From: Bremia lactucae
Lineage: Eukaryota; Oomycota; Peronosporomycetes; Peronosporales; Peronosporaceae
DNA length: 17,752 nucleotides
Direction of reading: 5' to 3'
Assembly (NCBI RefSeq): GCF_004359215.1
Contig: NC_090618.1
Span: forward strand, 705,643-723,394
This document shows positions 17,621-17,752 of this stretch, in pieces; within the stretch, counting starts at the first letter, position 1; every line of letters begins with the position of its first letter. A model generated the notes under the pieces. It had not been told where the DNA came from. It worked only from the letters and a program-made list of their open reading frames with translations, and made no database searches. The position numbers were made by a program, and so were the translations under genes.

Positions 17621-17752
17621 AAACGACAATCACTCTGAATGTCATTAGATGGAGTGGTCGCTAAATGACCACTTAATTTTTAAAATGTTTTTGATTGGTC
17701 AGATCCATCATTTTAAATTCCATCGCATGAAGGAACAATTCATGCGGGGTGA

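Larger units (their letters stand above)
17157..17752 (-). mobile_element. 3' end of a third Gypsy element, facing inward
   Basis: LTR plus the last ~145 internal bases of an element whose body lies right of the window. The internal part is identical to 1–145 in reverse complement. The antisense ATG is at 17727 on the plus strand, with eight codons to the window edge. Confidence 0.85.

Noticed and set aside
1..17752. A giant DNA transposon with ~600-bp terminal inverted repeats
   Set aside because: The repeats are Gypsy LTR ends with polypurine tracts, and no transposase or target duplication is visible.

Overview
The window reads as nuclear DNA of an oomycete, most likely a downy mildew or Phytophthora relative. 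The evidence is short GT–AG introns (52–78 bp), AT-rich spacers between compact genes, and Ty3/Gypsy LTR elements whose LTRs begin TGTAACGGGG and end CCCCGTTACA. The species cannot be named from the sequence alone.

Layout. 1–596 is the 3' end of one Gypsy element (last internal bases, polypurine tract, 451-bp LTR). 597–7598 is a second, decayed element: remnant 5' LTR (to 985), primer-binding site (988), gag (from 1043), protease remnant, a 209-codon linker, reverse transcriptase, RNase H, the first part of integrase, then a long ANTISENSE reading frame (6995 down to 5350), polypurine tract and 3' LTR (7114–7598). 7599–7802 holds further LTR-end fragments. 7803–16613 is a host gene island. 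It carries a C2-domain Pro/Gly-rich protein (+), a doubtful small gene (+), a small CX2C/CX3C protein (+), a CHY/CTCHY/RING E3 ligase (-) that diverges over 64 bp from a small membrane protein (+), a serine racemase-type PLP enzyme (+), and a multi-pass J-domain protein (-). 16614–17046 looks like a degraded LTR. 17157–17752 is an inverted copy of 1–596, so the window is closed at both ends by Gypsy 3' ends pointing inward.

Working order. The host genes are unrelated housekeeping-type functions: membrane/C2 signalling, ubiquitin ligation, amino-acid metabolism and Hsp70 co-chaperoning at a membrane. Five spliced or single-exon models can be read through with consistent phase. The retroelement cannot be autonomous: gag, protease and RT are interrupted, the RNase H catalytic Glu appears replaced by Lys, and the integrase core is missing.

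Most interesting signals. (1) An unrecognised protein is encoded antisense between integrase and the 3' LTR, with acidic Ser/Pro, conserved-looking, Cys-rich and coiled-coil parts. (2) The element is packed with perfect short hairpins (6–10 bp stems) in both its sense and antisense coding parts, far above a simple chance estimate. Neither signal is explained by the standard Gypsy gene set.
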